Origin: Pontibacter ruber | GTDB taxonomy: Bacteria; Bacteroidota; Bacteroidia; Cytophagales; Hymenobacteraceae | DNA length: 64,000 nucleotides | Reading direction: 5' to 3' | Assembly: GCF_023630205.1 (NCBI RefSeq) | Contig: NZ_JALPRR010000004.1 | Coordinates: forward strand, 248,001-312,000 | Part shown: positions 8,808 to 17,031 of the stretch, one piece after another | Layout of the letters: each line of letters starts with the position of its first letter | How positions within the stretch are numbered: position 1 is the first letter of the stretch | Position numbers and translations under genes: made by a program | The notes under the pieces: model-generated | Told to the model about the DNA's origin: nothing | The model's database searches: none | Seen by the model: only the letters and a program-made list of their open reading frames with translations

Positions 8808-9440
8808 ATGGAAGCAGCAAAAATCAGTAAGGATCAGAATGAAAATACCTGCAACTCCTGCAGCCCTTGCGAGAGCGTGGGCCCGGTATTTCTTGAGTAC
8901 GAGGACCGGTTGAAAGCCTTTATCGGGAAACGGGTAAAGGATCAAATGCAAATGGAGGAAATATCGCAGCAGATCTTCCTGAAGATTTACAAAAGCTGTG
9001 AGCAGCTGCCTAAAGTGCGTAACCTTAATGCCTGGCTATACGAGATCACGCGCAATGCCGTGTATGATTTTTTTCGCGAAAACAGCCGGCTCGTGGAGCT
9101 CTCCGGTAAGGAAGAAGGCACGTACGAAATGACACAGGATTTTGCAGATGACCTGGAAGCACTTGTGCGGCCCATGATCAAAATGCTGCCTCCTGAATAT
9201 GCCGAGCCTTTGCTCATGAGTGAGTTGGAAGGAATCAGCCAGAAAGAGGTGGCAGAGAAACTGGGCATTTCTTACTCCGGGGCCAAATCCAGGATACAGC
9301 GCGGGCGCGAGAAGCTGAAACAACTGTTTATGGAATGCTGCCACCTGGAACTGGACCGCAACGGACAGGTGCTGAGCGCCAGGGTAAGATCAGATTGCAA
9401 ACCGCTGCAAAACTTACAGGCAGAACAGCAGGGAATCTGA
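8808..9440 (+). CDS. sigZ: RNA polymerase sigma factor SigZ-type (210 aa)
   Basis: ECF-type sigma factor. Region 2 spans about 27-90 (YEDRLKAFIGKRV through LNAWLYEITRNAVYDFFR) and region 4 about 125-175 (LPPEYAEPLLM, then SQKEVAEKLGISYSGAKSRI and QRGREKLK). The C-terminal FMECCHLELDRNGQV extension is characteristic of SigZ. Cysteines cluster at both ends: CNSCSPC near the N-terminus and the CC pair near residue 177. These could bind metal or metalloid, but that is speculation. No anti-sigma gene is adjacent. It is the last gene of the arsenic-type cassette. Confidence 0.85.
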   Translation: MEAAKISKDQNENTCNSCSPCESVGPVFLEYEDRLKAFIGKRVKDQMQMEEISQQIFLKIYKSCEQLPKVRNLNAWLYEITRNAVYDFFRENSRLVELSGKEEGTYEMTQDFADDLEALVRPMIKMLPPEYAEPLLMSELEGISQKEVAEKLGISYSGAKSRIQRGREKLKQLFMECCHLELDRNGQVLSARVRSDCKPLQNLQAEQQGI

Positions 9441-9574
9441 TAATCAAAATCAGTTGCTTATCTGAGATGTTAGTAATAAATGGCTGGCTTAACTCCGGAG
9501 TACTTCTCTTCCTAAAATCTTTTATAGCTTGATGGGAAATCTATATTTATAGCTGAAGCTTATACAAGCAGCCA

Positions 9575-9810
9575 GCAAGCCTTTGCTTCGTAGCTCCTGC
9601 TGTTCCTCAGTCTTACTTACCTATACTTTCATTGTCTGCTTTGGTGCGCTCACGGCCGCGGGGCCTCGCCTTTGCGCATCGCGCTGTCTATTGAAGCTGC
9701 TCCTCGCTTACGCTGCGGGCTGCCCTTACGGGCACCGCAACAATAGAAGGCGCTCAACGCAAAGGCTGGAAACAACACTGCTTTGTGAGCTGCTATGCCA
9801 CTGGAACCGA
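9575..9810 (+). repeat. Intergenic repeat module R1, copy A
   Basis: About 235 bases that match the reverse complement of 21601-21832. Shared blocks include GCAAGCCTTTGCTTCGTAGC, CCTCAGTCTTACTTACC, GGTGCGCTCACGGCC, GGCGCTCAAC and GCTGCTATGC. The middle is divergent. A spurious 79-codon open frame crosses it, and a similar frame crosses copy B; composition and lack of any known domain argue against a gene. It belongs to a mosaic with modules R2 and R3. Confidence 0.75.
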
Positions 9811-9879
9811 GTCGCCCTTTGAAGGGGAGATGACCAACAGCAGCTATGAAACTGATACTTGCAGCGTAAGTAAGTTCAA

Positions 9880-9941
9880 GCTCCCCTCCTTAGACAAGAA
9901 GGGGCTAGGGGTGGTTGGAGAACAGCAACTATGAAAGTATA
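9880..9941 (+). repeat. Intergenic repeat module R2, copy A
   Basis: Block with CCCCTCCTTAGACAAGAAGG, then GGCTAGGGGTGGTTGGA and AACTATGAAAGTATA. The reverse complement of 21346-21442 carries the same block with a ~40-base insertion. The arms CCCCTCCTT and AAGGGG-type strings can pair, so it is hairpin-forming. Confidence 0.65.
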
Positions 9942-9962
9942 ATCTCAACTTTACCATAGCCC

Positions 9963-9992
9963 AAATCCCCTCTTGAGAGGGGCAGGGGTGTG
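9963..9992 (+). repeat. Intergenic repeat module R3, copy A
   Basis: TCCCCTCTTGAGAGGGG followed by CAGGGGTGTG; the inverted copy lies at 21494-21522. The first part is itself an inverted repeat (CCCCTCTTGAGAGGGG). From here to 10127 I see no gene. Confidence 0.65.
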
Positions 9993-10127
9993 TTCATACT
10001 TTTCCCACACCAATTCCCCGCTGTTCAAGCTGCCAGGAGAAGCAGTAAACTTAAATTCCCTCCCCTAAAAACAGAGGAGGGAATTTATACCTGGATAATC
10101 AACATGTCTGTTTCAGCTCTTTCTGCC

Positions 10128-10772
10128 CTACAGGATATCCATGGGTTGGTCCTGCGGATTTTTCAGGCGGGCCCAGCGTGGAATCAGTTGTTTGAATTCC
10201 TGTATTATTGTCTGGCTGCGGTCTTTGGCGTACCAGCCGTGCAGTTGCTCCACGAATTGCTGGTAAGGCACCTGCTGTGCTTTCAAATCCATAAAAAGTC
10301 TTTGTGCTGGTTCCGGGCGCGGGCCCCAGGTTCCTAACTCTTTCAGCGTAACAGCATCCAGTGCAATCAGTTTCGGGATAGAGCGCCCGCCATTGGTCAG
10401 GTAGGCATCCATCACTTCCGGGTTTTCGTCACGCAGCAACAGTTTAACATCAACCAGCGGTGAGGCTTCCGCAATTTTTACCAGCGCCGGCACGCATTGG
10501 GCGGCATCACCACACCAGGCTTCCGTCAGGATCACCCAAATCATCTTGTTCTGAACGCTGAGCATAAGCTGCACCAGTTCGTCATCCAGTACAGTGGTTT
10601 TTTCTACACGGCGCATGCGTTGCGCATTCATGCGGGTGTAGGCTACCATATCGTCGGAGTGGTTGGTGCCGGTGGTCTTGTGTTCGGCAAGCAACACATC
10701 GATCAGCTCCCGGTACTGCGTATAAGTTAATGCTTTGGCCAGGTGCTGGTGTGTTATAACGGTATCTGTCAT
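10128..10772 (-). CDS. Thioredoxin-fold family protein with a single active-site Cys (214 aa)
   Basis: Cytosolic protein with a thioredoxin-like core: IWVILTEAWCGDAAQCVPAL, then RSIPKLIALD containing the cis-Pro. The CxxC motif is changed to WCGDAAQ, so only the first Cys of the pair remains; another Cys lies two residues further on. This form is common in Bacteroidota 'thioredoxin family' proteins and fits a thiol-binding or monothiol role rather than disulfide exchange. The frame is open to ATG 10796 (eight more residues), but homologues I recall begin near MTDTVI, so I use 10772. It is alone on the minus strand, opposite the SDR gene. Confidence 0.7.
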   Translation of the reverse strand: MTDTVITHQHLAKALTYTQYRELIDVLLAEHKTTGTNHSDDMVAYTRMNAQRMRRVEKTTVLDDELVQLMLSVQNKMIWVILTEAWCGDAAQCVPALVKIAEASPLVDVKLLLRDENPEVMDAYLTNGGRSIPKLIALDAVTLKELGTWGPRPEPAQRLFMDLKAQQVPYQQFVEQLHGWYAKDRSQTIIQEFKQLIPRWARLKNPQDQPMDIL

Positions 10773-10996
10773 AAATGTAAAGTTGTTAGAGCCCATCAGG
10801 CATCGAAAGTATAGAGGAGGCAGGTTCTTTCAAAATCTTCCTGCTCAATCTTTGTTATACAAACTCAATGGGCTGGTTGTTTAAAAACTGCAGCAATCTC
10901 TGTTGCTTTGCGCAATTGGGTAAATGGTTTGCAGGTTTTGTCAACCGGTAAAGTACACTTGCCCCGATCTTTGCAGCATACTTAATCTGAAACAAC

Positions 10997-11953
10997 ATGA
11001 CAATACAACAGGCTAATTACCTTGTACTTGGTGCAACCGGCAGCATTGGCTATGCTTTTGCCATGGAGCTGCTGAAAAGAGGGGAACGCGTAACCGTACT
11101 GGTGCGCGACGGCAGCAAGGCAGCTAAACTTTTCGGCCAGGCGCCTAACCTGCTGGTGGCCGAAGGCGATGCACAGGACCTGGAATTGATGAAGCGCCTG
11201 GGCAGGCAGGCAACGCATATTTTTCACGGGATCAACTACCCTTACAATAAATGGGAAGGCAACATGGAGCGTGTTACGCAGAACGTGATTGTGGCAGCCT
11301 CGCAAAATCATGCTACCATACTTTTCCCGGGCAACGTGTACAACTACGGTAACATTAAAACGGAGATAACCGAAGACACGCCGATGGAGCCGGGCACAAA
11401 AAAAGGAGCCATACGGGTAATGCTGGAGCAGATGCTGCAACAAGCTGCTGCGGAAGGCAAATGCCGCGTGCTTGTACTGCGTTTGCCCGATTTCTGGGGA
11501 CCCAATGTGCTGAACGAAGGGATTGCTCCCATCTTTAGGGCAGCCCTTAAAGGAGAGGCCATGCCCTGGCTTGTCCGCAACGATATCCCGCACCAGCTGG
11601 TGTATACGCCTGATGCCGCCCGTGTATTTTACGAACTGGTACAGCTACAGCCGCAAGAGCCTTATGCCCTGTACAACTATGGAGGGGAGGTGATGCCAAG
11701 TATAAAAGCATGGCAGGCGCAACTGGCAAGTATAGCTGGCAACAAACCGAGGCACAGGCTCTACAGCAAAACCTTCATTAGTATTATGGGCCTGTTTATA
11801 CCCGTGCTGCGCGAACTGAAAGAAATGCTCTACCTCTTCGAAAATACCATCCTGCTCAACGACGACAAACTGCATCGTGTGCTTCCGCAGTTCACCGAAA
11901 CCCCAATGCAGCAGGCCATGCAAGAAACACTTGCCTGGTTCAGGAAAAATTAA
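10997..11953 (+). CDS. Atypical SDR / NAD(P)-binding epimerase-like protein (318 aa)
   Basis: The N-terminal Rossmann motif LVLGATGSIGYAFA (8-21) identifies an extended or atypical short-chain dehydrogenase. The usual YxxxK catalytic pair is not visible: the expected region reads EPGTKKGAIRVMLEQML, with Thr-Lys in place of Tyr. FPGNVYNYG and LRLPDFWGPN are typical of the family and may supply a different catalytic arrangement. Substrate unknown. It starts 224 bases after the divergent thioredoxin-like gene and is followed by a repeat (11975-12035). Confidence 0.7.
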   Translation: MTIQQANYLVLGATGSIGYAFAMELLKRGERVTVLVRDGSKAAKLFGQAPNLLVAEGDAQDLELMKRLGRQATHIFHGINYPYNKWEGNMERVTQNVIVAASQNHATILFPGNVYNYGNIKTEITEDTPMEPGTKKGAIRVMLEQMLQQAAAEGKCRVLVLRLPDFWGPNVLNEGIAPIFRAALKGEAMPWLVRNDIPHQLVYTPDAARVFYELVQLQPQEPYALYNYGGEVMPSIKAWQAQLASIAGNKPRHRLYSKTFISIMGLFIPVLRELKEMLYLFENTILLNDDKLHRVLPQFTETPMQQAMQETLAWFRKN

Positions 11954-11974
11954 TTGTTGATTGCTAATCGTTTT

Positions 11975-12035
11975 TCACCAACAACCTATACTTCAGCAGC
12001 CTTTCCGCTTGCCGGTGAAAACACGCAGCAAGGGC
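11975..12035 (+). repeat. Dispersed intergenic repeat R4, copy 1
   Basis: Ends in GCTTGCCGGTGAAAACACGC then AGCAAGGGC (12007-12035), nearly identical to 24641-24669 and the inverted 27792-27820. The preceding ACCAACAACCTATACTTCA also matches copy 2 with changes. The CTTGCYG and CAGCAAG arms can form a short hairpin. Confidence 0.7.
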
Positions 12036-12167
12036 GGAATAAGTTAGAAGGTTAAAAAGTTAGAGAGTTGAAGGTAACGCCCTACAGGTAGCGACCTTTC
12101 CAGATCGTGGATAAAATAGCACCCAGCACTCAGCAATCAACAATTTAGCTATCCAACAATTCAACAA

Positions 12168-13124
12168 TCAATGTCCAACCTCATAGGCTTTTTCGCCGGC
12201 CGGAACAGGTATGGAGAGGAAGTTCTGGCGGGGCGGGAGCGGGCAGGTGGCATAGGTGACAAAGGCGCAAGGCGGGTTGTAGGCCTTGTTGAAGTCAAGT
12301 ATAACTTTGCCGTCTGCACCAGGTTTGTCGGCGTAGAGGTAGCGGCCGGCACCGTAAGTGTCGATGCCGTTAGTTTTATCAGCGAAGATGATGAACAGCT
12401 TGTCGCCTTCTTCCAGGGCATCTAAGCGGTGCTGCTTGCCCTCTACGGTAAATACCAATGTGCCCGGCGAGTTCTCCTGCGAGGTTTGCCCGACAATGTT
12501 GGTGATAGAGATCTGCTTTGGCGTAGGGTGCGGCTCCAGGGTTGCCTCCACTTTCCAGTCCAGCGTTGCCTGGTAGCGGTCTATACCTTTGAAGTGGGTG
12601 AGTGCTTCGTTCTGTGAATCGCGGAGGCGGATGCCATACTTGTCGCCGCGCCTGATGGCAAACCAGGTAAGCGTGCCATGGGTCAGTTGAGGTACGGTGT
12701 CCTGATCTGAAGTATAGAGTGTGGCCTGCTGCACCGGTTGATCGTTCAGTTTCACTTCCACGCCATCTGCTATAGTGGTGCTCACGATGCCGTTCTTCAG
12801 AGTGATGATGCCTGCCTGTGCCGGTATCTTACCTTCCGGAAAAACGATATCGTTCTCTTTGCTGCTACCAAAGGTGTTTTCGCCTTCCTCCAGCCAGAAG
12901 AGTCCGGCCAGCGTCAGCCAGCCATCCGCTGCTTTCAGGCTCGCTTCACGCTCCTGCTGCCACTGATCTATTTCAGCTACATAAGTCGCTTCATTGGCTG
13001 CAGCAGTCTCCGGTTTGCGTTCCGGTTCAGAGCAGGCAGTTGCTAGAAGCACGGCGGCTGCCATAAAAGTATAAATGGTTTTTATTCCGGACCGGATGAG
13101 CGATTTTGTGCCTGGTATGATCAT
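12168..13124 (-). CDS. DUF1684 lipoprotein (318 aa)
   Basis: N-terminal membrane segment ending in the lipobox LLATAC (Cys about residue 31), so it should be anchored in the outer or inner membrane after signal peptidase II cleavage. The mature part has DGWLTLAGLFWLEEGENTFG, WFAIRRGDKYGIRLRD and a C-terminal NPPCAFVTYATCPLPPRQN, the conserved blocks I associate with DUF1684. The two Cys in the last block may form a disulfide. The function of the family is not known. Start 13124 is used; a later ATG at the hydrophobic segment is possible. It runs antiparallel to the SDR gene and convergent with it. Confidence 0.75.
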   Translation of the reverse strand: MIIPGTKSLIRSGIKTIYTFMAAAVLLATACSEPERKPETAAANEATYVAEIDQWQQEREASLKAADGWLTLAGLFWLEEGENTFGSSKENDIVFPEGKIPAQAGIITLKNGIVSTTIADGVEVKLNDQPVQQATLYTSDQDTVPQLTHGTLTWFAIRRGDKYGIRLRDSQNEALTHFKGIDRYQATLDWKVEATLEPHPTPKQISITNIVGQTSQENSPGTLVFTVEGKQHRLDALEEGDKLFIIFADKTNGIDTYGAGRYLYADKPGADGKVILDFNKAYNPPCAFVTYATCPLPPRQNFLSIPVPAGEKAYEVGH

Positions 13125-13212
13125 GGGGTTAAGTTACAATAAATAAGCAATTCTCACTCAGCCCTGGGGACTGCCTGTTGAAGTATAGGTTATTCTTGGC
13201 CTGTCACTTTAA

Positions 13213-14268
13213 TCAGGCAATTGCTATACTTTGCCTGTAGTGCTGCGGCGGCAGGCCTGTCCATTTCTTAAAGGAGCGGGAGAAAGCGCTTGGCTCCGAG
13301 AAGCCCAGCAGGTAGGCCACATCCGATACGGTATGCCGGCCGCTTTGCAGGTGGCGCAATGCCAGTTCTTTCCGCACCTCATCCAGCAACGCCTGGTAGC
13401 TGGTGTTTTCTTCGTGCAGCCGCGCCTGCAACGACCGCACACTTACCGCCAGGCTCCGGGCGACCGTGGTTATACTTGGCTCTTCGCCTTTCAGCAGCCT
13501 GGCCAGTTCGCGCTGCACTTTCTCGGCCATGCTTTTAGGCTCGCGCAGGCGCTGCAGGTACTCGTTGGCGTACTGCTCAAACAACAGGTTCAGCTCCGGG
13601 TTTGGGCTTACCACTGGCAGTTGCAGGTATTCTGTATCAAACACAAAACCACTCACAGCTGCTCCAAATACCAGTTCTGCACCCGCAAAAATACGCTGAT
13701 GCTCGGTTATACTTTCTGGCTGCGTGTAAGCAAACAAAGCTTGCCGGAAAGGCAGCTTTTGCCCGACCAGCGCCTCAAAGGCATTTTTGTAGATCACCAT
13801 TTCGGAGTCGATGGCGTGGCGCGGATCGGTAAGGGCAGGGCTAACGACCTGCAGCACCACATGCGCCTCCTGCTGCTGCACCTGCAGGCTGGTGCGGATG
13901 CCTTCGCACACAATGTCCTGGTACTTGCACAGCTTCCGCAGCGATTCGTGCAGGGTAAGGGCGTTCATCATCACATAAGCGATCAGGCCTGCTGAAGTCG
14001 GGTTAACCGCTTCGCTAACGTGCAGGGCCACGTCCGGGTCTCCGGTAACTTGCACGGCCGTTTGCCACAAAGCCACCATCTGCGCGATGGTGATGCGGGC
14101 ATTCACATCCTGCAGTTGCTCCGGTTTTATACCTGCCGCCCGGGCTATACTTTCGGCATCATGCCCCTTCAGTCGCAGCACATGCAGCACCAGGTTTACA
14201 GAAGAGGCGCTGAGGGTATGTTCTTCGTGGTTCACAGCTAGTATACTTACAACTGCTAAGGTAGGCAT
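13213..14268 (-). CDS. AraC-family transcriptional regulator with Arabinose_bd-type N-terminal domain (351 aa)
   Basis: The C-terminal ~100 residues form the double helix-turn-helix of AraC proteins: ITTVARSLAVSVRSLQARL, then VSDVAYLLGFSEPSAFSRSF and KKWTGLPPQHYR. The N-terminal ~190 residues (VNPTSAGLIAYVMMNALTL and neighbours) match the ligand-binding domain (PF12625-type) found in regulators of the OruR/ArgR-like group. Ligand and target are unknown. It is divergent from sdpR with ~105 bases between starts, and no obvious target gene is next to it on its own strand apart from the DUF1684 lipoprotein 88 bases downstream. Confidence 0.85.
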   Translation of the reverse strand: MPTLAVVSILAVNHEEHTLSASSVNLVLHVLRLKGHDAESIARAAGIKPEQLQDVNARITIAQMVALWQTAVQVTGDPDVALHVSEAVNPTSAGLIAYVMMNALTLHESLRKLCKYQDIVCEGIRTSLQVQQQEAHVVLQVVSPALTDPRHAIDSEMVIYKNAFEALVGQKLPFRQALFAYTQPESITEHQRIFAGAELVFGAAVSGFVFDTEYLQLPVVSPNPELNLLFEQYANEYLQRLREPKSMAEKVQRELARLLKGEEPSITTVARSLAVSVRSLQARLHEENTSYQALLDEVRKELALRHLQSGRHTVSDVAYLLGFSEPSAFSRSFKKWTGLPPQHYRQSIAIA

Positions 14269-14303
14269 TAGCCGGCAGAGGTGCAGCGAAGGTAGACGGA
14301 AAA

Positions 14304-14311
14304 TAAATTTG
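14304..14311 (+). promoter_or_regulatory. Possible -7 box (TAAATTTG) for sdpR
   Basis: TAAATTTG matches the Bacteroidota -7 consensus TAnnTTTG and lies 28 bases upstream of the palindromic operator. No TTG -33 element is seen at the usual distance, so confidence is low. Confidence 0.35.
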
Positions 14312-14338
14312 CGACTTTATACTTGTATTTTTTGTGAA

Positions 14339-14360
14339 TATTTAGATATTTGTCTAAATA
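14339..14360 (+). promoter_or_regulatory. Palindromic ArsR/SdpR-type operator
   Basis: TATTTAGA (14339-14346), six-base spacer, TCTAAATA (14353-14360): a perfect 8-bp inverted repeat directly upstream of the GTG I assign to sdpR. Position, size and AT-rich form fit autoregulation by the encoded ArsR-family repressor. It also argues against the upstream TTG (14350) as start, because that codon would lie inside the operator. Confidence 0.65.
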
Positions 14361-14373
14361 CCTAAGCAAGTCC

Positions 14374-14628
14374 GTGAACAAGGTTTTCAGAGCACTAAAC
14401 GACCAGACGAGGAGGGAGATACTAAAGCTGCTGAAGGAGAAAGATTTGTCGGCAGGGGAGATCGCGGAGGCGTTCCAGATCTCGAAGCCCAGCATCTCGC
14501 ACCACCTCGACATCCTTAGCCAAGCCGACCTGGTGACGTCGGAGAAGAAGGGGCAGTTCGTGATCTACTCGCTCAACACCACCGTGCTCGACGATATTCT
14601 GGAATGGATCATCACACTTAAAACATAA
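14374..14628 (+). CDS. sdpR: SdpR-family (ArsR-type) autorepressor (84 aa, GTG start)
   Basis: Winged-helix repressor: FRALNDQTRREILKLL, then AGEIAEAFQISKPSISHHLD as the recognition helix region, and LVTSEKKGQFVIYSLNTT as the wing. No metal-binding Cys pair is present, as expected for SdpR rather than ArsR. I choose GTG 14374 because the protein then begins MNKVFRALND, the usual SdpR start, and because the operator lies just upstream. The following sdpI starts four bases after the stop, so the pair is an operon and is probably self-repressed. Confidence 0.85.
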   Translation: MNKVFRALNDQTRREILKLLKEKDLSAGEIAEAFQISKPSISHHLDILSQADLVTSEKKGQFVIYSLNTTVLDDILEWIITLKT

Positions 14629-14632
14629 AACC

Positions 14633-15298
14633 ATGAAAACGACCAGCCTTACCCGCGAAATCATACTTTGGTTCATCATCCTGGTGCCGCTCGCCTACCT
14701 CGCCCTTTCCTGGAACGAGCTGCCCGAGCGGGTGCCGGTGCACTTTAATGTGCAAGGCGAAGCCGACGGTTGGGCAGGCAAAACCTCACTCATCGGCATT
14801 GTTTTCCTGACGACAGTGGTCATGAACCTGCTGCTGCTGCTCATCCCGAAGATTGACCCGAAGCGAAAGCTGGCGTACATGGGCAGCAAGTATGACCAGT
14901 TGCGGTTTATCCTGGTGGGTTTTATGGCGGCCCTGGCGATGTTCGTCATCTACAACGCCGTGCACGAAGATACTTTCCAGATCAACATCCTGTTTCTGCT
15001 GCTGGGGGCAATGTTTGTAGGGCTGGGTAATTATTTCCAGGCGATCAAACCCAATTACTTTATCGGCATCCGCACCCCCTGGACGCTGGAGAGCGAGCAC
15101 GTGTGGCGCAAGACGCACCGCCTGGGCGGCAGGTTGTGGATGATTGGCGGTTTGCTGATGATGGTGCTGGCCTTGCTTCCTTTTGATCAGTTCCGGCAAG
15201 TGCTGTTCCTGGTAATTGTAGGCGTGCTAGTGTTGATACCTGTTATTTACTCTTTCCTGGAGTCGCGGAAGGAGCAGCGGATGGAAGGGCAGGTATAG
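14633..15298 (+). CDS. sdpI: SdpI-family membrane protein (221 aa)
   Basis: About six transmembrane segments (near 9-26, 46-66, 80-102, 113-130, 160-178, 183-200). The first loop has ELPERVPVHFNVQGEADGW, the DUF1648 signature. The later PNYFIGIRTPWTLESEHVW is the SdpI signature. In Bacillus SdpI gives immunity to the SdpC toxin and sequesters SdpR at the membrane. No sdpC is visible here, so the role is likely signalling or envelope protection. It is cotranscribed with sdpR. Confidence 0.85.
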   Translation: MKTTSLTREIILWFIILVPLAYLALSWNELPERVPVHFNVQGEADGWAGKTSLIGIVFLTTVVMNLLLLLIPKIDPKRKLAYMGSKYDQLRFILVGFMAALAMFVIYNAVHEDTFQINILFLLLGAMFVGLGNYFQAIKPNYFIGIRTPWTLESEHVWRKTHRLGGRLWMIGGLLMMVLALLPFDQFRQVLFLVIVGVLVLIPVIYSFLESRKEQRMEGQV

Positions 15299-15385
15299 CC
15301 TGGAAGTGGCTACAGTGAACTGTGGACTTTGACAGAAAAGTGTACGTTTATTACTGTTAGCCGGTAGTTATATTTAAGTTTAAGT

Positions 15386-15772
15386 ATGAAAAATGGTAAT
15401 ATAAGTCAATTAACCTTAAATAGTTTAATAGCTGTTGTAGTAGCTTTTTTATTGTTTATGCTGGCAAAGGAAGTTAAATGGCTACCTTTCTATGAACATA
15501 GACCTGATAAATGGCATTTATTTGTCCTACTCGTAGCTACTTTAGCCTTATTACTCATATTATCAGTAATTAACTTAATTATAACCTACAGGAATAAACA
15601 GCTTCTTGACTTGTTACTTCCCTTTGCCTGTGCAGGCATACCTCTATTTCTACTGTTGGGCAATATAAATGATGAAACGATTATAGGGGCAACAATCTTA
15701 CTTTTTAGCTTTTTTGTAATGGAGGGTTGTTTGATTTTTAAAAGGTTAGGGATTAGAAAACATAAAGTATAA
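15386..15772 (+). CDS. Small four-helix membrane protein, unknown function (128 aa)
   Basis: Four predicted transmembrane segments (near 11-28, 44-66, 74-92, 98-115) with a basic C-terminus (KRLGIRKHKV). No domain recognised. The gene is noticeably AT-richer than sdpI just upstream and uses many TTA and ATA codons, suggesting a different origin. It lies 87 bases after sdpI. The ATG at 15386 follows TTTAAGTTTAAGT. Confidence 0.6.
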   Translation: MKNGNISQLTLNSLIAVVVAFLLFMLAKEVKWLPFYEHRPDKWHLFVLLVATLALLLILSVINLIITYRNKQLLDLLLPFACAGIPLFLLLGNINDETIIGATILLFSFFVMEGCLIFKRLGIRKHKV

Positions 15773-15839
15773 CCACACCTATACGGTAGCAACGCCACAG
15801 CAAAGCCTAGACTACTAACACAAAGAAACCATCAAGCCT

Positions 15840-16436
15840 ATGAGAAGTCTTATCCTGAAGAATCTGCAAGGGAAAAAGATTCTGCTGCTTTTTGTGGTGA
15901 CGATGTCTGTTTACCTGGTCATGATCTTTATCACGATCCCCTGGTTAGTTACTTATTCGAAAGGGCTGAGCACCCTAGATATGCTCCCAACCGGGTATGA
16001 TCACAAGTATGCTTTGTCACTTTTTCAGGCTTTAGGTGAGGAGGGAAGAGATTATTACCTGAGTCGGCAGCTTCCGCTTGACTTCTTCTACCCCGGCCTT
16101 TTTGCCGTTACGTACGCTTTGCTGTTTGCCTACCTGTTAAGAAAGCTGGACAAGCAAGATTCGAAATGGTTCGTTATCGCCTACTTACCCATTTTGTCTG
16201 GCGTTGCGGATTATCTGGAAAACATCGGGATCATCAACATGCTTCTGACTTTCCCCGATATCAGTGCTACTGTTATAGAACTGACGAATTATTGCTCGAT
16301 AGTGAAAAGTTTTAGTACCTCGATCTACTTTGTTGCCCTTCTGGTATTGCTGGGAATCTTTGGCTATTCTAAACTGACGCGGAGAGCTACGCAAAACCCA
16401 AGAGTGCCTGGAACGGAACCAAAGTTGAGAGTATAA
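15840..16436 (+). CDS. Membrane protein, unknown function (198 aa)
   Basis: Hydrophobic segments near residues 14-38, 83-100, 112-135 and 158-175. The segment LPILSGVADYLENIGIINML resembles a conserved G-x-x-D-Y-x-E-N motif in unnamed bacterial membrane proteins; I know no function for it. The C-terminus is short and basic. It is separated by 67 bases from the preceding membrane gene and could share its transcript. Confidence 0.6.
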   Translation: MRSLILKNLQGKKILLLFVVTMSVYLVMIFITIPWLVTYSKGLSTLDMLPTGYDHKYALSLFQALGEEGRDYYLSRQLPLDFFYPGLFAVTYALLFAYLLRKLDKQDSKWFVIAYLPILSGVADYLENIGIINMLLTFPDISATVIELTNYCSIVKSFSTSIYFVALLVLLGIFGYSKLTRRATQNPRVPGTEPKLRV

Positions 16437-16578
16437 GCAGCACCTACGGGGCGACACATAAAGTGTCCTTCTCTTAGGTAAGTACCTGGCTGTGCAAAGT
16501 ATAAAATCCAAGCTCAGCTTGTTAAATTTCTGGTATCGTCTGCATCTTTGTGCACGAACACCGCATATACTCTCAGCA

Positions 16579-17031
16579 ATGGAAACCATACTTAGAACAG
16601 ACTCTACCCACCCGGGTTTTCGAGCACTCGTAACGTTGCTCGACAAAGACCTGCAGATCAGAGACGGCGAGGACCATTCCTTCTACGCCCAGTTCAACAA
16701 GATCGACAAGATCAAGCATGTTGTAGTTGCCTACAAAGACGATGTGCCGGTGGGCTGTGGTGCCATCCGGGAGTATCAAACAGGTGTTACTGAAGTAAAG
16801 CGTATGTTTGTAAAGCCTGAGTTCCGGGGGCAGGGCATTGCCAGGCAGGTGTTAACAGAGCTCGAGAAGTGGGCACGCGAACTCAACTACACCGCCTGTA
16901 TACTGGAGACAGGCAAGAAACAACCTGAAGCCATCCGCCTCTATCAGAAAGCCGGTTACACCATCATCCCTAACTATGGCCAGTACAAGCACGTGGATAA
17001 CAGCGTGTGCATGCAGAAAGACCTTAATTAA
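16579..17031 (+). CDS. GNAT-family N-acetyltransferase (150 aa)
   Basis: GNAT fold. VTEVKRMFVKPEFRGQGIAR is the beta4 plus acetyl-CoA-binding motif (consensus Q/R-x-x-G-x-G/A), followed by ILETGKKQPEAIRLYQKAGY and a terminal NSVCMQKDL. The substrate cannot be told. ATG 16579 is used; an in-frame ATG at 16492 would add 29 residues that are not family-like. A decayed duplicate including its 5' leader lies at 20433-20878. Confidence 0.8.
   Translation: METILRTDSTHPGFRALVTLLDKDLQIRDGEDHSFYAQFNKIDKIKHVVVAYKDDVPVGCGAIREYQTGVTEVKRMFVKPEFRGQGIARQVLTELEKWARELNYTACILETGKKQPEAIRLYQKAGYTIIPNYGQYKHVDNSVCMQKDLN

Noticed and set aside
9583..9822. Possible small protein in repeat R1
   Set aside because: It lies in a dispersed intergenic repeat whose second copy is inverted and partly divergent; no domain or start signal.
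14629..16440. sdpC-type toxin gene near sdpR-sdpI
   Set aside because: Neither downstream membrane protein resembles SdpC and both lack a signal peptide with a secreted C-terminal domain.
16492..16578. Upstream start for the GNAT gene
   Set aside because: The added residues are not family-like, and the same stretch is conserved as leader DNA in the pseudogene copy.
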